The translations under genes were made by a program, and so were the position numbers. 37,421 nt of DNA from Gluconobacter sp. P1C6_b (GTDB lineage: Bacteria; Pseudomonadota; Alphaproteobacteria; Acetobacterales; Acetobacteraceae), in assembly GCF_018811945.1 (NCBI RefSeq), contig NZ_JACRVU010000027.1:1-37421 (forward strand), in the 5' to 3' direction. Under the pieces are notes generated by a model. It was not told the origin of the DNA, searched no databases, and worked only from the letters and a program-made list of their open reading frames with translations. Positions 16,031 through 25,354 of the stretch are shown here, piece by piece (within the stretch, counting starts at the first letter, position 1; the number at the start of each line of letters is the position of its first letter).

Positions 16031-17144
16031 GTGCCAGTCCTGCGGCCAGATCCTCTTTTTTGAAAACACGGTCTGTGAGCATTGTCGCCGTGCCGTCGGA
16101 TACCTGCCCGAGCAGTCTCTGCTGACGGCGCTGGACCCTGCCGGGGACCGGCTATGGCGTCCGCTGGAGCCATCGGTGAAACACGAACAGGTCCTGTACT
16201 GTTCCAATCATGACGATGACGTCTGCAACTGGCTGACGACGCCGGATGCGACAGGGAACAGGTCGTTCTGTCTGGCCTGTCGGTTCAACCGGACGATCCC
16301 GAACCTCGACACTCCCGGAAATCTTGAGCGCTGGCGGAAGATCGAGGTCGCCAAGCACCGCCTCTTCTACACGCTGCTGCGGCTGAAACTGCCGCTGAAG
16401 GACCGGCGTCAGGACCCCGAAAACGGACTGGTGTTCGATTTCCTCGACGACGCGCCGGACGGATCATCGTCCGTCATGACCGGACATGCCAACGGCGTCA
16501 TTACCATCGCCATGCGCGAAGCCGATGATGCGTCCCGTGAGCGCATGCGCGTCGAGATGGGGGAATATTACCGCACCCTGCTGGGGCATTTCCGGCACGA
16601 GATCGGGCATTATTACTGGAACGTTCTGGTGCGCGACGCCGGGCGGCTCGACGAGTGTCGGGCGGTATTCGGCGACGACCGCGCGGATTACCAGAAGGCG
16701 CTTCAGGTCTATTACGACAGCCCCACACCGCCCGACTGGCAGGACAGCCATGTCAGCGTCTACGCCACGTCCCACCCTTGGGAGGATTTTGCCGAGACCT
16801 GGGCGCATTACCTGCATATCGTCTCCACGCTGGAGACGGCCTGTGCGTTCGGCGTGAGCGTGGATCCGCGGGTGCCGGGGATCGGCCATGCCTCGGGTCG
16901 AACGCTGGGTGACCCATACACGCAAGCGTCCTTCGAGGACATCATGCAGGCCTGGCTGCCGCTGACCTATGCGGTGAACAGTCTGAACCGTTCCATGGGG
17001 CTGGCGGATTTCTACCCGTTCGTGCTGACCGCCGGGATCATGCACAAGCTGGCCTTCATCCACCGCCTGATCCGTGAGAGCCAGCCCCCTCAGAGGGACT
17101 GTTCAGGTGCAAACGATCAGGCGTCTTGCACGTCGCATTTTTAG
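16017..17144 (+). CDS. Putative zinc-binding metallopeptidase (Peptidase_Mx type, zinc-ribbon N-terminus)
   Basis: A 375-residue protein. The N-terminus is a zinc ribbon with paired cysteines (Cys6, Cys9, Cys20, Cys23), followed by a second cysteine cluster (CSNH...CNW...CLAC). The peptidase centre is HEIGHYYW at about residue 194, an HExxH zinc motif, with WEDFAETWAHYLH further on offering the third ligand. This is the layout of Peptidase_Mx proteins (formerly DUF2248). Its start lies inside the end of the transglutaminase gene, so the two proteins are co-translated. A joint role in processing peptides made by the divergent ATP-grasp/alpha-E pair is inference. The last residues are poorly conserved looking. 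Confidence 0.88.
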   Translation: MKLFECQSCGQILFFENTVCEHCRRAVGYLPEQSLLTALDPAGDRLWRPLEPSVKHEQVLYCSNHDDDVCNWLTTPDATGNRSFCLACRFNRTIPNLDTPGNLERWRKIEVAKHRLFYTLLRLKLPLKDRRQDPENGLVFDFLDDAPDGSSSVMTGHANGVITIAMREADDASRERMRVEMGEYYRTLLGHFRHEIGHYYWNVLVRDAGRLDECRAVFGDDRADYQKALQVYYDSPTPPDWQDSHVSVYATSHPWEDFAETWAHYLHIVSTLETACAFGVSVDPRVPGIGHASGRTLGDPYTQASFEDIMQAWLPLTYAVNSLNRSMGLADFYPFVLTAGIMHKLAFIHRLIRESQPPQRDCSGANDQASCTSHF

Positions 17145-17194
17145 CGATGACGCTGCGGTCTCCCGGACTTCCTCTGACGAGCCGAAGTCCTTGA

Positions 17195-17370
17195 TCCCCC
17201 GAGACGAGCGGCCTCTCCTGGGCGATCGGCTATCGGTACACCGGCACGCGCAGTTACAGCTACACGGGAGACGTCAAAAGCTCCGGCTCCAACCTGACGA
17301 ACAAGCGCTACATTTCCACTCTGGGTCAGAGCGGCAATTCAGCGGATATCGCCTCAGGCGCGGATGATGC
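17195..17370 (+). pseudogene. Possible fragment of a degraded gene
   Basis: From just after an in-frame TGA at 17192-17194 one frame reads SGLSWAIGYRYTGTRSYSYT, then GDVKSSGSNLTNKRYIST. This has the aromatic, Thr/Ser-rich look of an outer-membrane strand or secreted protein rather than random high-GC reading. There is no start codon, and the upstream 50 bases keep the frame only up to the stop. It runs into the 3' end of the convergent ndh gene. I do not recognise the family; it may also be chance. Confidence 0.3.
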
Positions 17371-18663
17371 TCAGTCTAGCCGCACGGAAGGCCGGACGAA
17401 GGTCTCGACCCAGTCGGAGTAAAAGGACATCAGCCCCCGGTAATAGCCAAACAGCTCGATCTGGTGCTGGCGATAGAGCATGAGATGGGCCATCCGCGCC
17501 GAGAAGCCGTGCGAGATGCCACCGCCCCAGACCGTACCGCCGGGAAGGGCCGCCCAGCCATTGTACTTTCCCAGAGCCACGATCGCGCCCTTGTTGTGGA
17601 AAATACAGCTGGGGACCTTCTGGCCGTGCTCGATCCATGCCGGAAGATAACGGGCAAGATGCTTGGCCTGCTGCCGTGCGACCTGAGCCGTGGCGGGAAG
17701 GGGATCGTCCTGAATGAAGGAACAGTCTCCAAGTGCGAAGATATGTTCGTCGTCGATCGAGGACAGGTTCGGATTGACGAGAATTTGCCCGGTCCTGTTG
17801 ATCGTCAGGCCGCCATAGGCCGTGGTGACTTCCGGAGCCTTGACGCCCGCCGCCCAGACACGGAGTTTTGCGGGGACATAGGAGCCGTCTTTCAGCGTGA
17901 AGCCATGGTCATCGGCTGCGGCAACGCGCGCATTGGTGCGGACGGTGACGCCGATATGTTCGAGTTCCTGCTGGGCTGCGGCGGAAACGGACTCCGGAAA
18001 GGCGGGGAGGATGCGGGCACCCGACTGCAGGAGCGTAACGTGCAGTTTGGGCGGAGCCTTGCCGAAAGCATGCAGGTTGTAGGGGCCGACGATTTCCAGC
18101 GCCTTGTGCAGCTCGGCGGCGAGCTGGACGCCGGTGGCGCCGCCGCCAACAATGGCGATGTCCAGTTCGGAATTGTTGCCAAAGGCGCGGAGCAGTTCCA
18201 TCCGGAATTTCTCATTGAAGGCGTTGGCCTCCACGAGATTGTCGATGGACATGCAGTGCTCCTTGACGCCGGGCGTGCCGAAATCATTGGCGCAGCTGCC
18301 GATCGCAATGACGATCGTGTCGTATTTCATGCGCCGGCTTTCCAGAATGACCGTACCGTCGGCTTCCAGAAGCGGGCTGAGGACGACTTCGCGGTTTTCG
18401 CGGTCGATGGAGGCGACCTCACCGGGCCAGAACTCGAAATGGTGGCCGCTGGCCTGGGAGATGAAGTTCACCTTGTCGTTTTCGTTGCTGAGCGTGCCGG
18501 AGGCAAAGCAGTGCAGCATCGGTTTCCAGACATGGGAAAAGCTCTTGTCGATCAGCGTGATGCGCGCCTTTCCGGATTTTCCCATCGACTTGCCGAGGCG
18601 GGTTGCAAGGGAAAGACCGGCAACACCGCCACCGACAATCAGAATTTCAGATCGAGACGCCAT
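17371..18663 (-). CDS. ndh: Type II NADH:quinone oxidoreductase (NDH-2)
   Basis: A 430-residue peripheral membrane flavoprotein that passes electrons from NADH to ubiquinone without pumping protons. Two Rossmann motifs are present: FAD-binding ILIVGGGVAGLSLATRLG at the N-terminus and NAD-binding IAIVGGGATGVQLAAELH around residue 170. The NDH-2 block IDDEHIFALGDCSF (second FAD motif) and a C-terminal hydrophobic/aromatic tail follow. Length fits the family. The ATG at 18663 has GGAGG 11 bases upstream. In acetic acid bacteria NDH-2 is a main NADH sink beside periplasmic dehydrogenases (known for the group). It is probably monocistronic: a hairpin ends the upstream gene and 270 bases separate them. 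Confidence 0.93.
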   Translation of the reverse strand: MASRSEILIVGGGVAGLSLATRLGKSMGKSGKARITLIDKSFSHVWKPMLHCFASGTLSNENDKVNFISQASGHHFEFWPGEVASIDRENREVVLSPLLEADGTVILESRRMKYDTIVIAIGSCANDFGTPGVKEHCMSIDNLVEANAFNEKFRMELLRAFGNNSELDIAIVGGGATGVQLAAELHKALEIVGPYNLHAFGKAPPKLHVTLLQSGARILPAFPESVSAAAQQELEHIGVTVRTNARVAAADDHGFTLKDGSYVPAKLRVWAAGVKAPEVTTAYGGLTINRTGQILVNPNLSSIDDEHIFALGDCSFIQDDPLPATAQVARQQAKHLARYLPAWIEHGQKVPSCIFHNKGAIVALGKYNGWAALPGGTVWGGGISHGFSARMAHLMLYRQHQIELFGYYRGLMSFYSDWVETFVRPSVRLD

Positions 18664-18892
18664 CGGTTTTCAGGCCTCCGTTCAGGGGGTGGGCAACAGA
18701 AAAAGACACGAGGGAAGAGACGTTTACCGCGCATGGCGGCAGTAAACGCGCTTATTCAACGGCAGAGTCCGCACAGACTGTTATGGGAATTCCGGATATG
18801 CCGAAAATCATATTCAGGTGACTGTAATAAAGATCGGCGAATTCTTTTTCGAACTCAGTAAAGAACTCAAATATACGTGATGCCTCAGGGGC

Positions 18893-18927
18893 GGGATATG
18901 CCGGGAAGGAGTCTCCCGGCATATCCC
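18893..18927 (-). terminator. Long terminator-like hairpin after the aldehyde dehydrogenase gene
   Basis: A perfect 14-bp stem, GGGATATGCCGGGA (18893-18906) with TCCCGGCATATCCC (18914-18927), encloses a 7-base loop. It lies 9 bases past the stop of the minus-strand dehydrogenase. No long T-tract follows, so it may act as a terminator or as 3'-end protection. Confidence 0.7.
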
Positions 18928-18935
18928 CGCTGTCC

Positions 18936-20327
18936 TCAGATCGGGGCGTCGATATCCACGATGTTGATGAGCTTGTGGTTCACGAACTCCTTGATCCCCA
19001 GACCCACCAGTTCACGGCCATAGCCGGAACGGGCGATGCCGCCGAAGGGCAGATCGGCCTTCGGGATCAGGGGATGGTTGATGTAGACCATGCCCGTGCG
19101 GATCTTCGCAGCCACCCGTGCACCGCGGCTCTCGTCCTTCGTGAAAACCGCACCACCCAGACCATAGGGGGAGTCATTGGCGATGCGGATGGCATCGGCT
19201 TCGTCCTTGGCACGATAGAGTTGCGTGACCGGACCGAAGAATTCCCAGTGACGGGCTTCATTATTCTCGTGCAGGTTGGTCATCAGCAGCGGCTGGAAGA
19301 AGGAACCCTTCGTGGGAACCGGAGCGCCGATGGCTTCAACCTTTGCGCCATGCTTTCTGGCTTCCTCGACCTGCCTGCGCAGATCATCCGCCGCAGCCTG
19401 CGAGCAGAGCGGGGCAAGCGTGGTGGACGGGTCCATCGGATCACCGGCCTTCAGCTCGGAAACGCCCTTCCTGTAGAGTTCCAGGAAGCGGTCATAGATC
19501 GCATCCGCCACAATGATGCGCTTGGCGGAAACGCAGACCTGACCGGCATTCCAGTGGCGGCCCATGACGGCCCATTTCGCAGCCTTTTCCACGTCCGCAT
19601 CGTCGAGCACGATGAAGGCATCGGCACCGCCGAGTTCCATCGTGGCCTTCTTCAGCGCCTTGCCGGCCGTACCCGCGATGATGACGCCAGCCCCTTCGGA
19701 ACCCGTCAGCGCCACGCCGCACACGCGGGGATCGTTCAGGATCATTTCCGTATGGGGACGGGCAAGATAGAGGTTGCGGAACAGGCCCTTGGGCAGTCCG
19801 GCCTCGTTCATCAGGTCTTCGCAGATGGCGGCACACTGCGGCAGGTTGGATGCGTGCTTGAGCAGAACCGCGTTGCCGGCCGAAAGCTGCGGCGCGATGA
19901 TGCGGACGACCTGATAGAACGGGAAGTTCCAGGGCTCGATGGCCAGCACGATCCCGAGAGGTTCGTGAACCAGCGTGGCCTTGCCCTCGGCCGGATTGGC
20001 GACCGGAAGCGGTTCGGGCTTCAGCAGTTCTTCGGCATATCTGGCATAATATTCAAAGATCTCGGCGGAGAGAATGATCTCCAGTTTCGACTCTGTGAAC
20101 AGCTTGCCCATTTCCAGCGTGCCAAGGCGAGCGTATTTATCGATGTCGCGGCGCAGGATTGCTGCGGCGGCGTTCATGATTTTTGCCCGCTCGGCAAAGG
20201 GGGTGTCGCGCCAGCTTTCGAAAGCCGCATGGGCTTCGGAGAGGGCCGCCTGGACTTCTTCATCCGTTGCGTTGGGGAAGGTCTTGAGGACTTCGCCAGT
20301 AAGGGGATTTGTCGTTGCGTAGGCCAT
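18936..20327 (-). CDS. NAD(P)-dependent succinate-semialdehyde-type aldehyde dehydrogenase
   Basis: A 463-residue cytoplasmic aldehyde dehydrogenase of the shorter Sad/GabD1 type. Visible hallmarks are AIEPWNFPFYQV, LLKHASNLPQ, GVALTGSEGAG, ATMELGGADAFIVLDDAD with the general-base Glu (about 231), NAGQVCVSAKR with nucleophile Cys265, FFGPVT, and SPYGLGGAVF near the C-terminus. It oxidises succinate semialdehyde or a related short aldehyde to the acid; the exact substrate is inferred. GAGGT 5 bases before ATG 20327 is a good ribosome site. The 353-960 remnant is a decayed relative. The 570-base upstream gap suggests its own promoter. Confidence 0.9.
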   Translation of the reverse strand: MAYATTNPLTGEVLKTFPNATDEEVQAALSEAHAAFESWRDTPFAERAKIMNAAAAILRRDIDKYARLGTLEMGKLFTESKLEIILSAEIFEYYARYAEELLKPEPLPVANPAEGKATLVHEPLGIVLAIEPWNFPFYQVVRIIAPQLSAGNAVLLKHASNLPQCAAICEDLMNEAGLPKGLFRNLYLARPHTEMILNDPRVCGVALTGSEGAGVIIAGTAGKALKKATMELGGADAFIVLDDADVEKAAKWAVMGRHWNAGQVCVSAKRIIVADAIYDRFLELYRKGVSELKAGDPMDPSTTLAPLCSQAAADDLRRQVEEARKHGAKVEAIGAPVPTKGSFFQPLLMTNLHENNEARHWEFFGPVTQLYRAKDEADAIRIANDSPYGLGGAVFTKDESRGARVAAKIRTGMVYINHPLIPKADLPFGGIARSGYGRELVGLGIKEFVNHKLINIVDIDAPI

Positions 20328-20860
20328 TTTTACCTCGTTACCGATTGGGAGAAGGCGACAGGGCGCAGGGCGTCCGGGCGTGAGAGGCTCTGTTTCTGGA
20401 TTTTATGCTGGAAAAGGACAGTATACGCGGCTCCGGATGGAATAATGGAGATGCAAAGATCATACCGTGGGCAAAAGGACCCCACGGAATTATGGTCGAT
20501 CTTCAACATCCATTTCGTCCTTTATCCGGATTGAAAACAGATAGACTGTCGAGAAACAGGTTGTTGTCAAAATATGACACTGAGTGCCAGAAACGGGTAT
20601 TATCCAAATCGCGGATGATGACCAGAGCGCGAGCATCACATGGGTGTGAGAGGCAGCGGCAGGACTGTGACCTGGGAGCGGTGCAGGAAATGCAGGACTG
20701 CTGAAAATGCGCAGAAAATCCGGCCGTCCAGCCATGCGGGATTTTCTCGCCGCAGGTAAGGATCAGGTCGCGTCCTCAGAGGGTGTCGAACAGATTTTTA
20801 GAGTCGAAAAGGGGAGTCGCCGCTCTGCGGAGACGCAGGCTGGCGGTCAGGCAGGTGTGA
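20328..20860. other. Long intergenic region upstream of the aldehyde dehydrogenase gene
   Basis: No convincing gene is seen here: short frames exist on both strands but lack family signals and ribosome sites. It holds a 9-bp inverted repeat, AGAAAATCC (20713-20721) with GGATTTTCT (20739-20747), and a small palindrome TGTCA-N5-TGACA (20565-20579). The region should contain the dehydrogenase promoter (minus strand), but no strong -35/-10 pair was found. Confidence 0.5.
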
Positions 20861-20885
20861 CCCGGGACATGCGTCATGTCCCGGG
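20861..20885 (-). terminator. Terminator-like hairpin after pgm
   Basis: CCCGGGACATG (20861-20871) and CATGTCCCGGG (20875-20885) form a perfect 11-bp stem with a 3-base loop, 12 bases past the phosphoglucomutase stop. No T-tract follows on the minus strand, so intrinsic termination is probable but not certain. Confidence 0.65.
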
Positions 20886-20897
20886 GGTAGGCGTGAT

Positions 20898-22544
20898 TTA
20901 AGAAGCGAAGACCTTGGAGATGGCGTCCTGCGCTTCCTGCTGGATCGCGCGCAGATGCTCTTCGCTGACGAAGCTCTCGGCGTAGATCTTGTAAACATCT
21001 TCCGTGCCGGACGGGCGGGCGGCGAACCAGCCGTTCTCGGTCACGACCTTCAGGCCGCCAATCGGCGCGTCATTGCCCGGCGCACGGGTCAGCTTGCTGA
21101 TGATCTTGTCCCCTGCCAGCGTCTCCAGCGGGAACTGCTCGGGCGTGAGCTTGCTGAGCTTGGCCTTCTGTTCCGGATTGGCGGCGGCATCGATCCGCTC
21201 GTAATAGGGCGTGCCGAGGCGGGCGATGATTTCATGATAATGGGCGCTCGGGTTCTTGCCGGTCTTGGCCGTGATTTCAGCCGCCAGTAGACCGAGAATG
21301 AGGCCATCTTTATCCGTGGTCCAGACCGTGCCGTCCCGACGCAGGAAGGTCGCGCCCGCGCTTTCCTCCCCGCCAAAACCCAGCGAGCCATCCATCAGGC
21401 CCGGGACGAACCATTTCAGCCCGACCGGCACCTCAACGAGCTTGCGGCCCATATCCTTCGCCACGCGGTCAATCAGCCCGCTGCTGACGAGCGTCTTGCC
21501 CACACCCAGTTCCGGGCTCCAGTCCGGACGGTTGCGGAACAGGTAGGAAATCGCTACCGCAAGATAGTGGTTCGGGTTCATCAGCCCGTCGGGCATGGCG
21601 ACGATGCCGTGACGGTCGGCATCGGTGTCATTGGCGAAGGCCACGTCAAAGCGGTCCCCCATTTCGATCAGTCGCGCCATGGCATAGGGGGAGGAGCAGT
21701 CCATGCGGATCTGTCCGTCCCAGTCGGCGGTCATGAAGGAGAAGGTCGGGTCCACGACGTCGCTGACGACGGTGGCGTTCAGACCGTAGCGCTCGATGAT
21801 GGGTTTCCAGTATGCAACGGCCGCCCCGCCCAGCGGGTCAATGCCGATCTTCACGCCGGCGTCGCGGATAGCCTTCATGTCGATGACCGAGTCCAGATCG
21901 TTCACATAAGGCGTGATGAAGTCGTAGCCCTTGATGCAGGCTTCCTGCCGCGCCTGCTCGTAAGGCAGGCGTTTGACGTCCTTCAGACCGTTGGCGAGGA
22001 ACTCATTGGCCATGTCCTGAATGGCCTTGGTGATGGCCGTATCGGCCGGTCCACCATTGGTCGGGTTGTATTTGAAACCACCATCGGACGGCGGATTATG
22101 CGAGGGCGTGATGACAACGCCATCGGCCAGACCCGTAGTGCGGCCCTTGTTATAGGTCAGGATGGCATGGGAAATCACGGGAGTCGGCGTGTAGCCGCCG
22201 TTTTCGTCAATCCGGGCGTCGATGCCGTGGGCTGCAAAAACCTCGATGGCGGATTTCTGCGCCGGGCCGGACAGGGCGTGGCTGTCCATGCCGATGAAGA
22301 GCGGGCCGTCGATGCCTTCAGCCTTGCGATGGCGACAGATGGCTTCACAGATGGCGAGGATATGGTTCTCGTTGAAGCTGGTATGGAACGAAGAGCCCCG
22401 GTGGCCGGAGGTGCCGAACGAAACGCGCTGCGTGGCAATCGAAGGGTCGGGCTTGCGGTCATAATAGGCCGCGATCAGGGCGGGAATATCGGTCAGCTGG
22501 TCGGGGGGAAGTGTTTTGCCGGCCAGGGGGCTGAGATGAGCCAT
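20898..22544 (-). CDS. pgm: Phosphoglucomutase (alpha-D-glucose phosphate-specific)
   Basis: A 548-residue enzyme, the usual length for bacterial Pgm, interconverting glucose 1-phosphate and glucose 6-phosphate for polysaccharide and nucleotide-sugar supply. Key sites: catalytic phosphoserine loop [13 protein letters not shown] (about residue 145), metal loop [11 protein letters not shown], sugar loop [12 protein letters not shown], and phosphate-binding [10 protein letters not shown] at the C-terminus. The start is placed at ATG 22544 ([10 protein letters not shown]), where the family begins and AAGGA lies 10 bases upstream; the frame opens 11 codons earlier at 22577 without a ribosome site. 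A strong hairpin follows the stop. Confidence 0.95.
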   Translation of the reverse strand: MAHLSPLAGKTLPPDQLTDIPALIAAYYDRKPDPSIATQRVSFGTSGHRGSSFHTSFNENHILAICEAICRHRKAEGIDGPLFIGMDSHALSGPAQKSAIEVFAAHGIDARIDENGGYTPTPVISHAILTYNKGRTTGLADGVVITPSHNPPSDGGFKYNPTNGGPADTAITKAIQDMANEFLANGLKDVKRLPYEQARQEACIKGYDFITPYVNDLDSVIDMKAIRDAGVKIGIDPLGGAAVAYWKPIIERYGLNATVVSDVVDPTFSFMTADWDGQIRMDCSSPYAMARLIEMGDRFDVAFANDTDADRHGIVAMPDGLMNPNHYLAVAISYLFRNRPDWSPELGVGKTLVSSGLIDRVAKDMGRKLVEVPVGLKWFVPGLMDGSLGFGGEESAGATFLRRDGTVWTTDKDGLILGLLAAEITAKTGKNPSAHYHEIIARLGTPYYERIDAAANPEQKAKLSKLTPEQFPLETLAGDKIISKLTRAPGNDAPIGGLKVVTENGWFAARPSGTEDVYKIYAESFVSEEHLRAIQQEAQDAISKVFAS

Positions 22545-22785
22545 TGCTTCAAAATCCTTGCATTCGCCATTGGGCATTGCCGTTGGTTAACGGCAGTAAC
22601 GCATGAACGCCCTGCCTGGGCGCGTCGTTCGGGCAGGAAAACTTGTATCCGGGCCGATGTCCAGAGAGGCGCGTCAGTTCTGTGAAGATTGCGTCGGGAT
22701 CAGTCCCGGGGGCAGTCCGGCTGGAATGGACACCATGCAGGGTGCATGATTACCCGGTGAAACAGGCAGAAGCGGAGACGGACTG

Positions 22786-24015
22786 ATGCAACCTTCCTGT
22801 AGGAATGTTTTTGGCGGACTGCGCAGTCTTGTGCCGGCCTGTTCCGTTCCGGCCGGTCTGGAAGCGTTTTTTCAAACCCTCAGAGAAGTGATCCGATCGG
22901 AGATCGCCCCGCGGGCCGCGGAAAACGACCGGCTCGGACGCTATCCGCGTGCTTCCATTCAGGCGCTGAAAAACTGCGCTCTGATGAAGGCGCCCTTGCC
23001 TGTGGCCCTTGGCGGATTGGGCCTGTCGCAGGCGCTGTCGCAGGAGGTTTTTCTGGAACTCGGCATGGCGGACCCGTCCGTGGCGCAGATTTACAAGGTG
23101 CATGACGACGCGGTGCGGGAACTGCTGTCCGTGGCCACGCCCGGAATGTGCCGCCATCTGGCAGAGCGGATCTGTGCGGATCATGCCATGATCGGCATGG
23201 CGCTGGCGGAGAACGGAAAGCGGGCGGTCGATTTCGGGCATGTCGTATCGCGACCTGAACGCGAGGGGCACCTCATCGACGGGAGCAAGATCTATGCGAC
23301 AGGGGCCGTGGGCGCGGACCTGCTGCTGGTGTCGTCCTATGACGTGGTCGCCCAGACGATGCGGCTGGACCTGCTGCCCTCCGGAACGCCGGGCGTGCGC
23401 TTCATGGAAGACTGGAACCGGCTGGGACAGCGGGCGACGGAGTCAGGCAGCGTCGTTCTGGACCGTGTCCAGACCAGACCGGAATGGTCGGTACTGACGG
23501 CGCAGTCCGTACCGCAGGTGCACGCCCCCCTGCGCTATCAGAACGGATTTTCGATGATCCTCGTAGGGATCGGACTGGCTGCGCTGCAGGCGGCCGTCGT
23601 CTTCGTGCGCGAACACAGCCGCCCCTGGGCGTCTGCCGGGGTGAATGACGCGGCGGATGATCTGCTGGTCCGCCGCCTTTTCGGGGAGATCGGCGCGGAA
23701 CTGGCCGCGGCTTGCGCAAGTGCGCGGACAGCAGCCGGATTGCTGGATGTTTTCGAACAGGGAGGCTGCTCGCGGACGGATGTGGCCATCCCCGTTTACG
23801 CCGCCCGGTCCTCGGCATCCCGGGCCTCCCTGCGGGCAGGATCAGACCTTATGTCAGCGCTCGGCGCGCGGGTAACGGATGCGGCGTACGGGTTCGACCG
23901 CTACTGGCGCGACGCGCGGACACTCTCGCTGCACGATCCGGTGGAATGGAAACACGAAGAAATCGGCCGCCACCTCCTGACCGGCTGGGGCCCCGCGCCG
24001 GGTCTGTACCAGTAG
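22786..24015 (+). CDS. Acyl-CoA dehydrogenase-like flavoprotein (SfnB/DszC group)
   Basis: A 409-residue protein with the acyl-CoA dehydrogenase fold: an N-terminal helical domain, a central beta domain with DGSKIYATGAVGADLLLVSS, and a C-terminal helical domain ending in the RTLSLHDPVEWKHEEIGRHLL block. That ending is typical of the SfnB/DszC branch, FMN-dependent monooxygenases acting on organosulfur compounds, rather than true acyl-CoA dehydrogenases. The catalytic glutamate of acyl-CoA dehydrogenases is not evident. A role in sulfur scavenging is inferred; no sulfonate gene is beside it. GGAG lies 8 bases before ATG 22786. It seems to be a single-gene unit. Confidence 0.82.
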   Translation: MQPSCRNVFGGLRSLVPACSVPAGLEAFFQTLREVIRSEIAPRAAENDRLGRYPRASIQALKNCALMKAPLPVALGGLGLSQALSQEVFLELGMADPSVAQIYKVHDDAVRELLSVATPGMCRHLAERICADHAMIGMALAENGKRAVDFGHVVSRPEREGHLIDGSKIYATGAVGADLLLVSSYDVVAQTMRLDLLPSGTPGVRFMEDWNRLGQRATESGSVVLDRVQTRPEWSVLTAQSVPQVHAPLRYQNGFSMILVGIGLAALQAAVVFVREHSRPWASAGVNDAADDLLVRRLFGEIGAELAAACASARTAAGLLDVFEQGGCSRTDVAIPVYAARSSASRASLRAGSDLMSALGARVTDAAYGFDRYWRDARTLSLHDPVEWKHEEIGRHLLTGWGPAPGLYQ

Positions 24016-24045
24016 GAAAAGCTGTTCCGGGCGACTTTTTTGAAA

Positions 24046-24118
24046 TCAGAAGTGCAGTGTGATGGCGGAGAAGAAGGCGCGTGGGGCGTCTGTCATAGTA
24101 GGTGCATCCTGCCAATGC
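24046..24118 (-). pseudogene. C-terminal scrap of a TonB-dependent receptor gene
   Basis: Read on the minus strand just past the MFS stop, one frame gives HWQDAPTMTDAPRAFFSAIT, then LHF and a TGA at 24046-24048. Ending in P-R-x-F-F-x-x-I-T-x-x-F is the signature of the last barrel strand of TonB-dependent outer-membrane receptors, with the terminal Phe. About 23 residues remain; everything upstream is replaced by the MFS gene. Function is lost. Identification rests on the tail motif only. Confidence 0.55.
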
Positions 24119-24121
24119 GGC

Positions 24122-25354
24122 TCAAGCCGTGCCATTTTGTTCCTCCGTCTGTTGCTGTCCGAGGCGGTGGCCTGAGGGGAAACCGTGCGTTCGGGCCTGC
24201 CATGTGATCAGGAAACCGGCGGCGGCGAGGCCTGCCACGGCCCAGGGGAACGAGGCTGCTCCCCAGATATCCAGCATGATGCCACCCAGCAGGCCACCGC
24301 CCGCGATAGCGCTGTTCCAGGCGACGACATTCATCGACAGGGCGACATCCGCGCCATCACCGGCCGCATCGGCGAGGGCTGTCTGAAGGAGCGTTGCAGC
24401 ACCGCCGAATGTCAGGCCCCATATCGCGACACCGATCATGATCACCGCAGGTGACGCGGACCCGATTGCGAAAACACCCGCGACAGCAGCGAAAATTGCC
24501 AGACTGGCCAGAACCGACAGACGCAGGGCGTGATCGACCGTGCGGCTGGTCAGCCAGATGCCGGCAAGGGCGGCGAGACCGAAAAGCAGCAGGATGCGAT
24601 CGGCCTGTCCTGCCAGTCCGGCGGGTGCGATGAACGGCACGATATAGGTGTAGAGCACATTGTGCGCGAGCATCCATGCCATCACGACGCCCAGAACGGG
24701 CCGCACCCCCGGCGTTCGCAGGACATGTCCGAATGGCAGGCGCTCATGATGCGCCAGGCCCGGAAAATCAGGCACTTTCGCCAGAACCCAGAGGATCAGC
24801 AGCAGGGTGGTGGCCGACATGACCCCGAAGGCCAGTCTCCATCCCACGACAGCGCCCAGCCATGTTCCCGCCGGGACACCCAGCGAGAGCGCGATCGGCG
24901 TGCCGACCATGGCGATGGCCAGGGCGCGCCCCTGCTGGGAGCGTGTCACCATCCTGCGCGCATAACCCGCCAGCAGGGCCCAGGCGAGCCCGGCCGCCGC
25001 CCCGGCGCCATAGCGGGCCACAAGGGTCAGACCGTAATGCGCTGAAAATGCCGTAACGGAATTGAAGACCACAAAGCCGATGATCGCCAGCAGCAACACC
25101 CGCCTCCGCCGCCATCGCTGCGTGGCGAGTGTCAGGGGGATCGCGGCACTCAGGGAGCCCAGGGCATACGCCGTGACCATCTGTCCTGCCAGCGCGGAGG
25201 ACACATGCAGCCCGGCCCCGATCTGGGGCAACAGACCGGCCGGGAGGGTTTCGGTCATGATGCAGATGAAGCCGGTCATGGCCAGTGCGAGCAGGCCGGC
25301 GACAGGCAGTTCGTCATCCGGGGTTCTGCAGGGAGAAGTCATCTCGGGGGTCAT
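24122..25354 (-). CDS. MFS drug/sugar efflux transporter (DHA1 family)
   Basis: A 410-residue inner-membrane protein with about 12 hydrophobic segments. TETLPAGLLPQIGAGLHVSS in the first helix and loop, ARYGAGAAAGLAWALLAGYA around helix 4-5, and GTPIALSLGVPAGTWLGAVVGWR in helix 5 are the AraJ/YdhP-type DHA1 exporter pattern (motif C-like). The substrate is unknown. ATG 25354 is chosen as the first Met after the operator; a start 19 codons upstream would read through the palindrome. Only a weak GAGAG precedes it. It is divergent from the TetR gene at 25461 and is presumably its target: its -10 box and start codon lie in or beside the inverted repeat. Confidence 0.88.
   Translation of the reverse strand: MTPEMTSPCRTPDDELPVAGLLALAMTGFICIMTETLPAGLLPQIGAGLHVSSALAGQMVTAYALGSLSAAIPLTLATQRWRRRRVLLLAIIGFVVFNSVTAFSAHYGLTLVARYGAGAAAGLAWALLAGYARRMVTRSQQGRALAIAMVGTPIALSLGVPAGTWLGAVVGWRLAFGVMSATTLLLILWVLAKVPDFPGLAHHERLPFGHVLRTPGVRPVLGVVMAWMLAHNVLYTYIVPFIAPAGLAGQADRILLLFGLAALAGIWLTSRTVDHALRLSVLASLAIFAAVAGVFAIGSASPAVIMIGVAIWGLTFGGAATLLQTALADAAGDGADVALSMNVVAWNSAIAGGGLLGGIMLDIWGAASFPWAVAGLAAAGFLITWQARTHGFPSGHRLGQQQTEEQNGTA

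Noticed and set aside
17464-20534. 465- and 519-codon plus-strand frames
   Set aside because: Antisense shadows of ndh and the aldehyde dehydrogenase, both of which carry full catalytic motifs.
20565-20579. TGTCA-AAATA-TGACA palindrome as a LysR-type site
   Set aside because: No LysR gene or promoter is positioned to use it; a 15-base match of this kind can occur by chance.
20707-20901. 64-codon plus-strand frame before the pgm stop
   Set aside because: It overlaps the pgm terminator hairpin and gene end and has no family resemblance.
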